Of a stretch of DNA of 64,000 nt, positions 1 through 10,089 are shown piece by piece. Within the stretch, counting starts at the first letter, position 1. Each line of letters opens with the position of its first letter. The notes under the pieces were generated by a model. That model ran no database searches. It saw nothing but the letters and a program-made list of their open reading frames with translations, and had not been told where the DNA came from. Source of the stretch: Chryseobacterium sp. Leaf394 (GTDB lineage: Bacteria > Bacteroidota > Bacteroidia > Flavobacteriales > Weeksellaceae); contig NZ_LMQH01000011.1 in assembly GCF_001424105.1 (NCBI RefSeq), positions 618,914-682,913 of the forward strand, written 5' to 3'. The translations under genes and the position numbers were made by a program.

Positions 1-55
1 TCACGTCCTAGGCGTGGGTTTTCTCGCTTATCTGTGTGTATGGTATACCAGTGCC

Positions 56-217
56 TCAATAGCAGATATTGTAGAATTTCCCATGCCGTTTTAATCTCAT
101 GTTGTCCGCTTTTTCTGCATAACATTCTAAGCCCGCTTTACACATAGAGTATCTTGACATGATACAGTAGGGTGTACAACCTATTGCGGCTTTACGGCTT
201 TCTCGGGACAATTTCAT
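56..217 (-). CDS. possible small Cys-rich basic protein (53 aa)
   Basis: An ATG at 217 on the minus strand opens 53 codons ending in TGA. The product begins MKLSRESRKAAIGC and has five cysteines (about residues 14, 18, 26, 31 and 52) and many Lys/Arg residues. No signal peptide or membrane segment is visible. The stretch is less AT-rich than the intergenic DNA to its right. I do not recognise a family. A second ATG four bases upstream opens a nine-codon frame only. It could equally be chance, since nothing else in the first 540 bases supports a gene. Confidence 0.35.
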   Translation of the reverse strand: MKLSRESRKAAIGCTPYCIMSRYSMCKAGLECYAEKADNMRLKRHGKFYNICY

Positions 218-309
218 TCATATTAATTAATATTTTTTATGCTTTCCGGTGTGCTCTGGTGATTGAGTTTTTTGAACTTATTGCTATTGGGCATTTTGGA
301 AGACCTGTT

Positions 310-353
310 TTCTGAACAGCAAGGGATTGCTTATGGAATCCCTTGGTTCAGAA
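310..353. repeat. long imperfect hairpin upstream of susC
   Basis: The left arm TTCTGAAC-agc-AAGGGATT (310-328) pairs with AATCCCTT-g-GTTCAGAA (337-353): two 8-bp blocks, a small internal loop and an 8-nt apical loop. There is no strong poly-T tract, so it is a weak terminator candidate. It may be an mRNA structure or protein site upstream of the SusC operon. A smaller inverted pair, TCAGG-CTCAT-CCTGA, lies at 431-445. Confidence 0.4.
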
Positions 354-546
354 TCTGACTGATGGGAAGCAATCCACAGCGAATTAATATGTTTTACTAA
401 ATGATAAGAAACCAATGAAATAGAAATTCATCAGGCTCATCCTGACGGATAACATAATTCAACAAAAAAAGCCCCTTCCCATAAGTTTGGACACTGAGGA
501 AGGAGCAATGAATATTGAATTAATTAAATTAAAACATTACAAAACT

Positions 547-3408
547 ATGAAAAAATCCTATTATAGCATAGGAAGTATGGGTTGTGTCTTTATGCTGGCT
601 GTGATATGCAGTCAAGCGGAGGCGCAGGACAGATTGATTAAAAAAGAGGTAAGGAAAGAGGTTAATGCTGTGGACTCAACACGCACAGCTGTCAAAGGCG
701 ATTCTATTCGTCCAGGTGATGTGAAGGGAATTGATGAGGTGGTGCTGAATACGGGCTATTATAAGGTTCGTGACAGGGAGAGGACGGGTAGTATTTCGAA
801 GGTTGGTTCGGCAGATATTGAGAATCAGCCTGTATCTAATGTTCTTGCGGCAGCGCAGGGCAGGATGGCTGGGGTTTCTATTACGCAGAGTTCAGGTGTT
901 GCAGGGGCGGGGTTTGATATTCAGATCAGGGGGAGGAACTCTCTGCGTAACAGAGGGAATTCTGAAGTTGACGGGAATGTTCCGCTGTATATTATTGACG
1001 GTGTTCCTGTAGGTGGAAGCACGATCTCAAGATATGCGGGCGGGGTACTGCCTAATGCGGATATCAATCCATTGAATGCGATCAATCCCAATGATATTGA
1101 AAGCTTTGAGATTCTGAAGGATGCTGATGCGACGGCGATCTATGGTTCCAGGGGTGCGAACGGGGTGATTCTTGTAACCACTAAGAAAGGGAAGAAAGGC
1201 AATGCTAAGGTGACTTTGAATTCTTCCTATGGTCTGAGCCATGCCATTTCCAATCTGAAGATGATGAATACGGAGCAGTATATCACTATGAGAAAGCAGG
1301 CATATGCCAACAGCAATATCACAGTATATCCTGCCACGGCGTATGATGTGAATGGGAAATGGGATGTAAACAGGTTTACGGACTGGCGGAAGGAACTGAT
1401 CGGGGATCAGGCAACACTCTCGGCCAATCAGCTTTCGTTGAGCGGGGGAAGTGAGACAACGGCATTTTTGCTGAGCCTGGGACATAATGAACAGACGACT
1501 GTATTCGGGCAGGATTTCAAGTACAGAACCAATACGGTTTCCGGAAATATCAATCACCGTTCTCTTGACAGGAAGTTCAGTTTCAATATGTCCAACCAGT
1601 TTTCTGCAATGGACAATAACCTGATCAGTTCTGACATTACGCGTTCTGCTCATCTGCTTTCTCCGAATGCTCCGTCACTGTATTCTCCTGACGGGAGCCT
1701 GAACTGGGAAAGCGGAACGTTTACCAATCCGGTAGCTGCATATGAGAATTCCTATTCCAATGACCAGCTTCAGTTTCTGACGAATATGAGTACAGAATAT
1801 GAAGCGTTCAGGAATTTCAGAATCAAACTGAATGGCGGTATTACCTATCAGACATTGGAGGAATGGTCACTACGTCCCAATACGGCATTCAATCCTGCAT
1901 CAGGAACAACCCCTGCCAATTCACAGGCATCCAAAAGCAACAATAACCGGTTTTCAATGATTGTAGAACCTCAGCTCAGTTACCTTTGGAAAAGGGAGAA
2001 GCATCAGGTTGATGTTCTAGCGGGAGCTACTTATCAGAGGGATAAGGCAGGACAGGGAGCGATTCAGGGAATAGGATTTGAAAGCAATTCTTTTATTTAC
2101 AACATCGGTGCTGCACAGACCAAGGTAATATTGGACCATATCAATACAGAATACCGCTATGCTGCATTTTTCGGTAGGGTGAACTACCAGTTTGACAAAA
2201 AGTATATCCTGAATATCACAGGAAGAAGGGATGGCAGCAGCAGATTCGGACCCAACAACAAGTATGCAAACTTCGGAGCGGTAGGAGCCGCATGGCTTTT
2301 TTCTGAAGAGCAGTGGCTGAAGGACAGTTCCTGGCTGAGCTTTGGCAAACTGAGAGGAAGCTACGGTACGTCAGGAAGTGATAATATAGGAGATTTCCAG
2401 TACCTGGATACGTTTACAACTTCAACACTGATCTATAACGGGGTGACGGGTCTGATTCCTTCAAAACTTTATAATCCTGATTTCAGTTGGGAACGGACTG
2501 TGAAAATGGAAGCAGCCTTAGAACTGGGACTATTTAAGAACAGGCTGAATTTGAGCGGTGCTTATTACCGCAACCGCTCCGGCAATCAGCTGGTAGGATA
2601 TCAGCTTCCTGCAGTAACAGGATTTACTTCGGTGCTTTCCAACCTGGATGCAGTGATTCAGAATACAGGTCTTGAAATAGAGGTCAGCGGGAAGATTGTA
2701 CAGTCCAAGGACTTTACATGGAACTCTTCGTTTAACATCAGTTTTCCACGGAATAAGCTGATCTCTTTTCCGGGTATTGAAGGTTCTACTTATGCCAATA
2801 CGTATGTTGTAGGTCAGCCGGTGAGCATTATCAAAGTTTATCAACTGAACGGAATCAATCCGGCAACGGGTGTTTATCAGTTTACGGATTTTAACGGTGA
2901 CGGTACGATTTCAGCTGCCGGTGACCGCCAGCTGATCAGAAATATAGGACAGAAGTTTTTTGGAGGGTTGAGCAGCAGTATGGCGTATAAGAATCTGAAC
3001 CTGTCATTCCTGATACAGTTTGTAAAGCAGCAAAGCAGGAATTACAATGCGGCGATAGCTTCTCCCGGAAATATGAACAATCTTCCTGTGGAAGCATTGA
3101 ATGTGTGGTCTGCTGAAAATCCGACGGGATTGTATATGCCTTACCGTCCGACGCCGCATCCGTCGCATACTTTGTTTCAGACGAGTGATGCCAGTGTTTC
3201 TGATGCATCATTTATAAGGTTGAAGAATGTACAGCTAAATTATTCCATACCTGTTAAGCAGACGGTTTTCAGGGAAGTGAAAGTCTTTCTGCAGGGACAG
3301 AACCTGGTAACGCTGACTAAATTTTTTGGCATCGACCCGGAACTGGGATCTGCCACATTTTTACCGCCCCTTAGAACGGTTTCATTTGGACTGCAGCTGA
3401 GCCTGTAA
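547..3408 (+). CDS. SusC/RagA-family TonB-dependent outer-membrane receptor
   Basis: Outer-membrane beta-barrel that should import an oligomeric nutrient, probably peptide, using TonB energy together with the SusD lipoprotein encoded next. I chose the ATG at 547 because it starts a standard signal peptide (MKKSYYSIG... ending near AEAQ). In-frame ATGs at 487 and 508 would add a charged leader. The plug domain is clear: QGRMAGVSI, the QIRGRNSLR segment, YIIDGVPVGG, and the SusC signature around FEILKDADATAIYGSRGANGV, followed by the barrel. The usual N-terminal carboxypeptidase-regulatory-like domain is absent, so the mature chain enters the plug after about 50 residues. The first 1.5 kb is richer in G-ending codons than the genes to the right, possibly a sign of transfer. 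Confidence 0.93.
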   Translation: MKKSYYSIGSMGCVFMLAVICSQAEAQDRLIKKEVRKEVNAVDSTRTAVKGDSIRPGDVKGIDEVVLNTGYYKVRDRERTGSISKVGSADIENQPVSNVLAAAQGRMAGVSITQSSGVAGAGFDIQIRGRNSLRNRGNSEVDGNVPLYIIDGVPVGGSTISRYAGGVLPNADINPLNAINPNDIESFEILKDADATAIYGSRGANGVILVTTKKGKKGNAKVTLNSSYGLSHAISNLKMMNTEQYITMRKQAYANSNITVYPATAYDVNGKWDVNRFTDWRKELIGDQATLSANQLSLSGGSETTAFLLSLGHNEQTTVFGQDFKYRTNTVSGNINHRSLDRKFSFNMSNQFSAMDNNLISSDITRSAHLLSPNAPSLYSPDGSLNWESGTFTNPVAAYENSYSNDQLQFLTNMSTEYEAFRNFRIKLNGGITYQTLEEWSLRPNTAFNPASGTTPANSQASKSNNNRFSMIVEPQLSYLWKREKHQVDVLAGATYQRDKAGQGAIQGIGFESNSFIYNIGAAQTKVILDHINTEYRYAAFFGRVNYQFDKKYILNITGRRDGSSRFGPNNKYANFGAVGAAWLFSEEQWLKDSSWLSFGKLRGSYGTSGSDNIGDFQYLDTFTTSTLIYNGVTGLIPSKLYNPDFSWERTVKMEAALELGLFKNRLNLSGAYYRNRSGNQLVGYQLPAVTGFTSVLSNLDAVIQNTGLEIEVSGKIVQSKDFTWNSSFNISFPRNKLISFPGIEGSTYANTYVVGQPVSIIKVYQLNGINPATGVYQFTDFNGDGTISAAGDRQLIRNIGQKFFGGLSSSMAYKNLNLSFLIQFVKQQSRNYNAAIASPGNMNNLPVEALNVWSAENPTGLYMPYRPTPHPSHTLFQTSDASVSDASFIRLKNVQLNYSIPVKQTVFREVKVFLQGQNLVTLTKFFGIDPELGSATFLPPLRTVSFGLQLSL

Positions 3409-3462
3409 TGCCAGGACAATGTATGCGGATCATAACTAATGATAATCAATAAACAGACAACA

Positions 3463-4842
3463 ATGAAAAATTTAACACTATATACTAAAAAATGGGCAGG
3501 AGTGGTTCTTGTATCCTTTATGCTCTTTTCCTGTGAAAAAATACTTGAGACGGATCTTCCTGAAAATCAGATTGAGTCGGAGACCGTATTTGAAAATGTA
3601 CAGACAGCAAATTCTGTTCTCTCGGGGCTTTATGCCGGGCTCTTCGATTCTTCTCCGGTCTCAGGTGACCAGAGCGGATACAGCCTTGGTCTTTACACAG
3701 ACGATCTTGATTTTTATGCCTTAAGCAATACGAGCGGTTTGCTGGAGATTGCCAACAATACGCTCAATGACGCCAATGCTACGACTTCATCGTTCTGGAC
3801 AGCGGCTTATCAGAAAGTCTATGTATGTAATACGATTTTGGAAGGGATTGAATATTCTCAGGGCATAGGATTAGCAGACCGGCAGAGAATCAAAGGGGAA
3901 GCTTTGGCCATAAGATCCCTGCTGTTCTTTTATCTGCAGCAAATCTATGGGGATATACCTTATCCTGTGACTACGAACTATCTGATTAATCAGTCAATCT
4001 CCAAAACACCTTCTGCCGAGGTGATGAACAGACTTGAGCTGGATTTGGAGGAGGCTGTGGGATTGCTTCCGGATGCTTACAGGAATGCGGAAAGAATTTT
4101 CATCAATAAGAAGGCTGCCCAGTTGCTTCTTGCCAAGGTTTACATGCAGCAGCTGAAGTCTCAGCAGGCCGAAACTGTTTTAAAATCTGTTGTTCAGAGT
4201 TCCCTGTATCAGTTTCAGAATGACCTGACGAAGGTATTTCTGAAATCGGGAACGCACATCATCTGGCAGCTCAAACCAAGAAACAATACTGATGCTGTTA
4301 AGGAAGCAACAGCTTATTACTTCGCCAATGCAGCGCCGCTTTATGTTGCAGCGTCATCATTACTGGTCAGTTCATTTACAGCTGGTGATCTTCGAAAATC
4401 TCAATGGATGGCTGCGGTAACCGTTGGCGGGACGACTTGGTACCGTATTGAAAAATACAAGGCAAGATCTGCCAACACAACTGAATATTCCATTGTATTC
4501 AGGCTTGAAGAAGCCTATTTGCTTTTGGCGGAAGCATTGGCAAGGCAGAATAAAACGGCGGATGCGATACCGTTTATCAATCCGATCAGGCAAAGATCAG
4601 GTCAGGTTATGCTTCCCGTTTCAGTAACGCAGCAGGTATTACTGGATGAGATTGTAAAGGAAAACAGAAAAGAGTTCTTTACAGAAATGGGAAACCGTTT
4701 CCTGACACTAAAAAGATTTGGTTTGTTGGATACACTGATTCAGACGAAACCCAACTGGAAGAATTACCACCGGAATTGGCCTCTTCCCCAAAGTGAGCTG
4801 CTGTTGAATAAAAATTTGAATCCTCAAAACCAGGGATACTGA
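3463..4842 (+). CDS. SusD/RagB-family nutrient-binding lipoprotein
   Basis: Surface lipoprotein that caps the SusC barrel and captures substrate. The ATG at 3463 (MKNLTLYTKK) gives a lipoprotein signal with the lipobox LFSC followed by EKILETD. An upstream ATG at 3439 would add eight residues before the signal. The SusD fold is indicated by the N-terminal SETVFENVQTANSVLSGLY region, the middle RIKGEALAIRSLLFFYLQQIYGDIPY helices, and the C-terminal block EIVKENRKEFF ... NWPLPQSELLLN ... NPQNQGY. It is about 460 aa, slightly short for the family. It follows SusC by 54 nt and its stop overlaps the next start by one base, so the three genes form an operon. Confidence 0.93.
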   Translation: MKNLTLYTKKWAGVVLVSFMLFSCEKILETDLPENQIESETVFENVQTANSVLSGLYAGLFDSSPVSGDQSGYSLGLYTDDLDFYALSNTSGLLEIANNTLNDANATTSSFWTAAYQKVYVCNTILEGIEYSQGIGLADRQRIKGEALAIRSLLFFYLQQIYGDIPYPVTTNYLINQSISKTPSAEVMNRLELDLEEAVGLLPDAYRNAERIFINKKAAQLLLAKVYMQQLKSQQAETVLKSVVQSSLYQFQNDLTKVFLKSGTHIIWQLKPRNNTDAVKEATAYYFANAAPLYVAASSLLVSSFTAGDLRKSQWMAAVTVGGTTWYRIEKYKARSANTTEYSIVFRLEEAYLLLAEALARQNKTADAIPFINPIRQRSGQVMLPVSVTQQVLLDEIVKENRKEFFTEMGNRFLTLKRFGLLDTLIQTKPNWKNYHRNWPLPQSELLLNKNLNPQNQGY

Positions 4843-7331
4843 TGGTCAGGTTTTTTTTACTTCTGGTATTTTGTGCAGGAATTTTTATTTCTGCACAGAA
4901 AACAGGGGGGTCAACGGAGAGGAACATGCGGGAATATGCGAACATCAGAATCCTGGCTTCGTCTTCGGATCAGCGCTATGTAGCTTTACATAAAACTTAC
5001 AAAATCAACAGCGATACTGTTTTGGTATTTGACCGGAAGTCTGCAAATCCAATAGCTGACACGACACTGGGTCAATCTGATGTTTCGTTTTTGACTGATG
5101 AAACAATACTTTCATCAGGATATAACAAAGCCGGGCTTCTAAATCTTCGAAGCAGAAAGGCAAAATCTTTTGATGGTGTGAAACGCACTGTAGTTTTGAA
5201 GGATAGCAAACAGTTTGTTATTGAAGACGGTAAAGGAACTATTACCGTATACAGTCAGAATGGAAACTTGCTGAAAACGCTGACGGATGTAACAGAACTT
5301 GTTGGTAACGGGAAGGTACTGTATGCTGTGAGAAAAGGAGCAGGCAGTACATATGAGATTATTAAATGGGACGGCCAAGGGATGAAGCGTGTTTATTACA
5401 CCGGTTATAAAATAAATAAAATAGCATTTTTAGATTCAGGGAAATTTCTGACGGTCAATAAAAACAAAGCCGTCGGGAATAGTAATGTTTTTACCGTAGC
5501 TGTAGTGAGAATTACTGATGATAAAATATTTCAAAGTGATGCAGTTAGCTCATTCAAAAACGACAGGATCAATGTAACCCAGATATATAATGAAGAAGTC
5601 TTTCTGGTTGATTTTCAAAAAACAGAGAGGCCTGTGGAAAGCAACATGCTGGAAATATGGTATGCAGGTGATAAAACATTAAGAGATCAAAAGACAGGAA
5701 GTCTTTCGCATGATTACTATGTCTGGAATGTCCGGGATGATAAAGTTAAGCAACTGTCTGTACAACAATTTAATAATTATGTAGGGATGCTGGATTCACG
5801 GTTTCTTTGGGCATACAGCAGTGATGAAAACTTCAGTTATACTGGAGAGAGGGAGTTTGATATTTATCTTTATGATACTGAAACCGGTAAATCAGAAAAA
5901 ATATTTGAGCGGACCGGCAGACTGATAGCTTCTGCTGACAGAAGATATACGTTGGGATATGAAGTCAACAGAAAAGGGTGGTTACTCTACGATCACCTTA
6001 ATAAAAAATCGGAAAATCTTCACTTGCCTTTACAGGCTTCAAATCCTGTTTTTACCGATACTGGTGCTGAAATCCTGTTTGAAACGGACACTGATCTTCT
6101 GAAATATCATGTAAAATCAAAATCCTCAGAACTGCTTAACATAGGGAAAGGAGAGAAAGTAAAATTCTATAAGTTTAATCCTGAAGTAGTTCATGGATTC
6201 AGTACTTTCATCGCATCAATCAGCCAGATAAAAACGGGAGAAAGCCTTTTACTAAATGTGAATAGGTATTTGCAGGATGATAGTGCATACTATGCTTTTG
6301 ATCAGTATAAGCTTACTGAAATTATACCTTTCACAAGAGAACATGTGAGAGAATTTACGTACAGTCCTAAAGCTGAAGTATTCTTTTCCGTAGAGGAAAA
6401 TTTTAACCGACCTGCGGTATTAAATCAAAGAGAAGCTGGCAGTGCAAAAAGTAAACTGTTGTACAGTAGTACTCCGGCGGAAAACAGGATAGCAAGTCTT
6501 AAACAGGAGATCCTCCATTATAAAAATAGCTTAGGACAGCCTCTAAAAGGAGTATTGTATTATCCTGTTGATTATAATCCTGAAAAGAAATATCCTATGA
6601 TAGTACATATTTATGGGATATTGCATACTGGTGCAAATAAATTCTTTTCCTCAGAATTGGGTAATAATGGCTTCAGTAAAAAGTTACTGGTGGAAAATGG
6701 TTATTTTGTATTTCAACCGGATATTGTACCTGATGGAAGAGGAATGGGCAGAGCAGCTCTGGATTGTGTGAACGCCGGTTTGGATGCCGTTCTCAAAAAC
6801 ATCAATATTGATGCAGCAAAAATTGGATTGATAGGACATTCACTGGGAGGTTATGAAACTAATTTTATTGCAACTCAATCAGACAGGTTCGCAGCTTATG
6901 TTTCAGGTGCTTCTTTGGGCGATATCACCAGTTTTTACTTTTCGTTTAATGACCTTTTCAAAGTTGCAGACTATTCCAGATTCGAGTCCGGGCAGTTTGC
7001 GATGAACGCATCCTACGCCGAAAATAAGGAGTTGTATTTCAGGAATAATCCTGTTAATTATGTTGAGAATGTCAATGCGCCTGTGCTCATGTGGTCCGGA
7101 AAAAAAGATATCAATGCTCCCACAAGTCAGACGATGAATTTTTTTATGGGACTGCTGAGAAACAGGAAAAGAGCTGTAGCATTATTGTATGATAGCCAAA
7201 AGCACAGTATTGCTATAAACTCTAAGGAAATTGTGGATTTGAACAGCCGGATCCTGGACTGGTGGAATTATTTTTTGAAGGATAAAAAAGAAATAGAATG
7301 GATCAATAAGGAAACAAAGGATGCTCTGTAG
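4842..7331 (+). CDS. S9-family (prolyl-oligopeptidase-like) secreted peptidase
   Basis: Serine peptidase of the S9/alpha-beta-hydrolase type. A signal peptide is visible (MVRFFLLLVFCAGIFISAQ). Residues about 30-560 look like a beta-propeller, and the catalytic domain is at the C-terminus. The nucleophile Ser667 sits in GHSLGGYE, the acid is probably Asp756 in GKKDINAP, and His788 is in QKHSI. Its start overlaps the SusD stop (TGATG), so it is translationally coupled to the uptake pair. The linkage suggests that it trims peptides outside or in the periplasm and that the SusCD pair imports peptides. Substrate preference cannot be read from the sequence. Confidence 0.9.
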   Translation: MVRFFLLLVFCAGIFISAQKTGGSTERNMREYANIRILASSSDQRYVALHKTYKINSDTVLVFDRKSANPIADTTLGQSDVSFLTDETILSSGYNKAGLLNLRSRKAKSFDGVKRTVVLKDSKQFVIEDGKGTITVYSQNGNLLKTLTDVTELVGNGKVLYAVRKGAGSTYEIIKWDGQGMKRVYYTGYKINKIAFLDSGKFLTVNKNKAVGNSNVFTVAVVRITDDKIFQSDAVSSFKNDRINVTQIYNEEVFLVDFQKTERPVESNMLEIWYAGDKTLRDQKTGSLSHDYYVWNVRDDKVKQLSVQQFNNYVGMLDSRFLWAYSSDENFSYTGEREFDIYLYDTETGKSEKIFERTGRLIASADRRYTLGYEVNRKGWLLYDHLNKKSENLHLPLQASNPVFTDTGAEILFETDTDLLKYHVKSKSSELLNIGKGEKVKFYKFNPEVVHGFSTFIASISQIKTGESLLLNVNRYLQDDSAYYAFDQYKLTEIIPFTREHVREFTYSPKAEVFFSVEENFNRPAVLNQREAGSAKSKLLYSSTPAENRIASLKQEILHYKNSLGQPLKGVLYYPVDYNPEKKYPMIVHIYGILHTGANKFFSSELGNNGFSKKLLVENGYFVFQPDIVPDGRGMGRAALDCVNAGLDAVLKNINIDAAKIGLIGHSLGGYETNFIATQSDRFAAYVSGASLGDITSFYFSFNDLFKVADYSRFESGQFAMNASYAENKELYFRNNPVNYVENVNAPVLMWSGKKDINAPTSQTMNFFMGLLRNRKRAVALLYDSQKHSIAINSKEIVDLNSRILDWWNYFLKDKKEIEWINKETKDAL

Positions 7332-7605
7332 CATCTTCGTTTCACAATTAATTTGTTGAGGATATTTGTAATTCTACATGTCAGTCTAGAAATCCTATAA
7401 ATATGAAAGACATATATTTTTAATAACATGATAAGATTTCTAAAAAGTAAATTGTCTGTTTACTTACATCATCAAAATGGCATTTATAAAATCGTTTGTT
7501 GATATTTTGATTTACTATTTTTCGCCAATTTCTGTAATCATTATATTCATTTCCTTTTTGATTATTTATTAATAAAGAGTTAATATCATCTATTGTTTTT
7601 AAACT

Positions 7606-8043
7606 TCACTCAATCTGGTAGATGTAATCATACTTTATTTTTTTAGCCCTTTTCTCCAAATCTTTAATAGTGTATTTTTGATTCTGAATTTCAATGCTTT
7701 GTAACCTCGATTGCCAATTATAATTTTTTGATTTTACAATCCTTGTTGTTGAAAATGCAGGTAACTCAACACTGATTGCAGAGTCCTTGACAAATGTTTT
7801 TTTTAAAGACTTAAGATTTTTATTTTTGATAAAATACTCAGGCTTTACTATTTCGTTTATATAATTAAAACCGAGCCATCCGTAAGTATCTTGTTCAGGA
7901 TAATTCGGAATTTTCTCTCTGAAATTAATTTTTATAATTTGTTTCGAGGACGTTAAATTTTGTATAAAAAATTCTGTCGAAACTGAACATCCAAAAAGTA
8001 AAAAAAGAGAAATAAATCCTATAAATATTTTAATTTGCTTCAT
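7606..8043 (-). CDS. hypothetical small lipoprotein
   Basis: The 145-aa product begins MKQIKIFIGFISLFLLFGC, a lipoprotein signal with lipobox LFGC, followed by about 125 polar, lysine-rich residues ending YDYIYQIE. I recognise no domain. It stands alone: the nearest genes are the S9 peptidase (convergent, about 275 bp away) and a T9SS protein (same strand, about 170 bp upstream). Codon use is very AT-rich, unlike the SusCD operon. Confidence 0.75.
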   Translation of the reverse strand: MKQIKIFIGFISLFLLFGCSVSTEFFIQNLTSSKQIIKINFREKIPNYPEQDTYGWLGFNYINEIVKPEYFIKNKNLKSLKKTFVKDSAISVELPAFSTTRIVKSKNYNWQSRLQSIEIQNQKYTIKDLEKRAKKIKYDYIYQIE

Positions 8044-8211
8044 GTGGAGAAGTATTTAATATTAGCAATAGTTCCTACAAATTCACACTGTATTGTCTGT
8101 GGGCATTAAAGAGATAGAGCATATTTAATTCTTATATCTTCCTTTTCTGAGATTTTTAATGACTGTAAAATTATTTAGGTTTATAATGTCTAATTGCTAT
8201 CACAATTAGAA

Positions 8212-10089
8212 TTATTTCTTAATAAATTTTTCACTGACCTCAGTTTTTGCGGTTTTTAATTTTATAAAATAGATTCCTTTATTTAATTGACTTGTATCAA
8301 CCGAAGAATTTTCTAAAGTTAAGTTTCCGGTTTTTAAAAGCTGACCGGCTGAAGAGTAAATTTCAAAAGATTTTAAAGCTTCTTTGCTGTTGATATTTAG
8401 AATATCGTGTACAGGGTTCGGGTATATACTGATTTCTGCCTGGGCTGATGTCTCCTCAACCGACATCTGTCCGCAGGTCGACTTTGCAAGTTTAGAAATG
8501 AAAAATTGAGATTTCCCACTGTTTCCAGCTGCTATGAGTGTATTTACTCCATCAGAGGTATCTGTAAAAAGCTGGCTGTGAAAGAGGCCGCCCACTACAT
8601 AATTACCGTCATTATCCACAGCAATTGCAGAAAGCTCATCCTGAAAACCGAAGTTGCTCTGTATTTCATTGGTTCCCAGTATGTCTCCAGTATCCTTATT
8701 CAGTCTCACCAATAAAGGATCTGCAAGATCATTTTGTGCTCTGGTCATTTGATAAGTCCCCCATTTGTCACCGATTGCCCCTTTAATAAATGCCAGCTCG
8801 TTACCGTTAATAACCATAGATCCTCTCATAAACCGGTATCCCATGGGTGCGGTAGCAGTTAAACCGTCGTGAATCTTCGACCATTGTACAGTTCCTGAAG
8901 AATTAATCTTCAACACAAATGGATTGATCCCGCTGTTAAAAGGTAATGGAAAGCTGTAAGTGCCAAACGTCGCGATAGATGTAGGGTCTGTTCCTCTGTA
9001 ATAATAACCTGAAAGATAAATATTAGATTCATTATCTTTTACAAGTCCGAATATTTTATCGTCCTGAGAGATGGTATTGGGTGTATTGAATTCTTTTCTC
9101 CAGATTTCATTTCCATTGGAAGCATTTAGGGCCAGCATAAATCCGTCATTATTAAAAGGAACAGAATTATATGAAAAAGGAAATGGGTTTCCGAAGCCTG
9201 AACTTCTTGAGCCTGCAATATAATACCTGTCCAGAGTTTCATCATACAGCATATTTATTTTGCCTCCCCCAACAGCTGATGCCAGATTCCCTGTGACGGG
9301 AAGTAAAACCGGATTTGGTGCCGGCGTCATATTTCCATTATTGTTATTGAATTTTACAAGATAATACTGAAATGTATTTGTAAAAGTTGAGGGTACAGTT
9401 ATCATTCCATTAAGGTGCGTTCCCGCTGCAAAACCCAAAACTGCATGAATATTTTTAGAGTTGTCCATACACCATACACCATTATCAGCGAATCTGACCG
9501 AATAACTTACATCGCCCTGCAGAGGCTTTTGCCACGCTAATGTGCCGTTTGAAGTATTATACTTTAGAAGGAATGCCGTATTAATCCCTGGATCAGGATC
9601 GGAGCTGTTATAAGCAACATTTACTACCGGCAGAGCAGTATTAACATCAAAGTGAGTCGCAGTGTACGTAGTAGGTGCATTAATGTTGGCTTGATTTACC
9701 ACATTGGCCATGATATAAAGCCCTCCATTATTATCGGTCTCTAGTTTCCATGCACTTTCTCCGTCGCCATATCCGCCAATTGTCTGGCTCCAGCGAATAT
9801 TTCCCTGACAATCTGTCGAGAATAGCAGCAGATCTCTAGAACCGTAATGTGTTACCGTTTGGCCGTCGAGTTGTGGAGTCCCCTGAAATACAGAAGAAAG
9901 ATAATAGTAATTATTTTGGTTATCCACGGCCACACTACGAATCATCTCATCGGTAGTCTCATTAAATCCGACACCACTGGAACCACTGTTTCCGCCACCT
10001 TGCCTGGCCCATTGCCACTGATAGGTCTGGGAAAATGTAGTTAGAGGTATTAATAAAAAAAAGAGCTTAATTTTAAATCGAGTAATCAT
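8212..10089 (-). CDS. T9SS type A sorting-domain secreted protein, propeller-like
   Basis: A signal peptide (MITRFKIKLFFLLIPLTTFSQ) is followed by about 500 residues of repeated strands of the form SVAVDNQNNYYY, GLYIMANV, NIYLSGYY and AIAVDNDGNYVVGG, typical of an NHL/SBBP-like beta-propeller. A C-terminal type IX sorting domain is visible: ISIYPNPVHDILNI, IYSSAGQLLKTG, LNKGIYFIKL, ending EKFIKK. The protein should cross the outer membrane by T9SS and be attached or released. Its ligand is unknown. It is a single-gene unit. Confidence 0.88.
   Translation of the reverse strand: MITRFKIKLFFLLIPLTTFSQTYQWQWARQGGGNSGSSGVGFNETTDEMIRSVAVDNQNNYYYLSSVFQGTPQLDGQTVTHYGSRDLLLFSTDCQGNIRWSQTIGGYGDGESAWKLETDNNGGLYIMANVVNQANINAPTTYTATHFDVNTALPVVNVAYNSSDPDPGINTAFLLKYNTSNGTLAWQKPLQGDVSYSVRFADNGVWCMDNSKNIHAVLGFAAGTHLNGMITVPSTFTNTFQYYLVKFNNNNGNMTPAPNPVLLPVTGNLASAVGGGKINMLYDETLDRYYIAGSRSSGFGNPFPFSYNSVPFNNDGFMLALNASNGNEIWRKEFNTPNTISQDDKIFGLVKDNESNIYLSGYYYRGTDPTSIATFGTYSFPLPFNSGINPFVLKINSSGTVQWSKIHDGLTATAPMGYRFMRGSMVINGNELAFIKGAIGDKWGTYQMTRAQNDLADPLLVRLNKDTGDILGTNEIQSNFGFQDELSAIAVDNDGNYVVGGLFHSQLFTDTSDGVNTLIAAGNSGKSQFFISKLAKSTCGQMSVEETSAQAEISIYPNPVHDILNINSKEALKSFEIYSSAGQLLKTGNLTLENSSVDTSQLNKGIYFIKLKTAKTEVSEKFIKK

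Noticed and set aside
1027..1653. 208-aa minus-strand ORF inside susC
   Set aside because: It is fully antisense to a clear SusC gene and its translation shows no domain.
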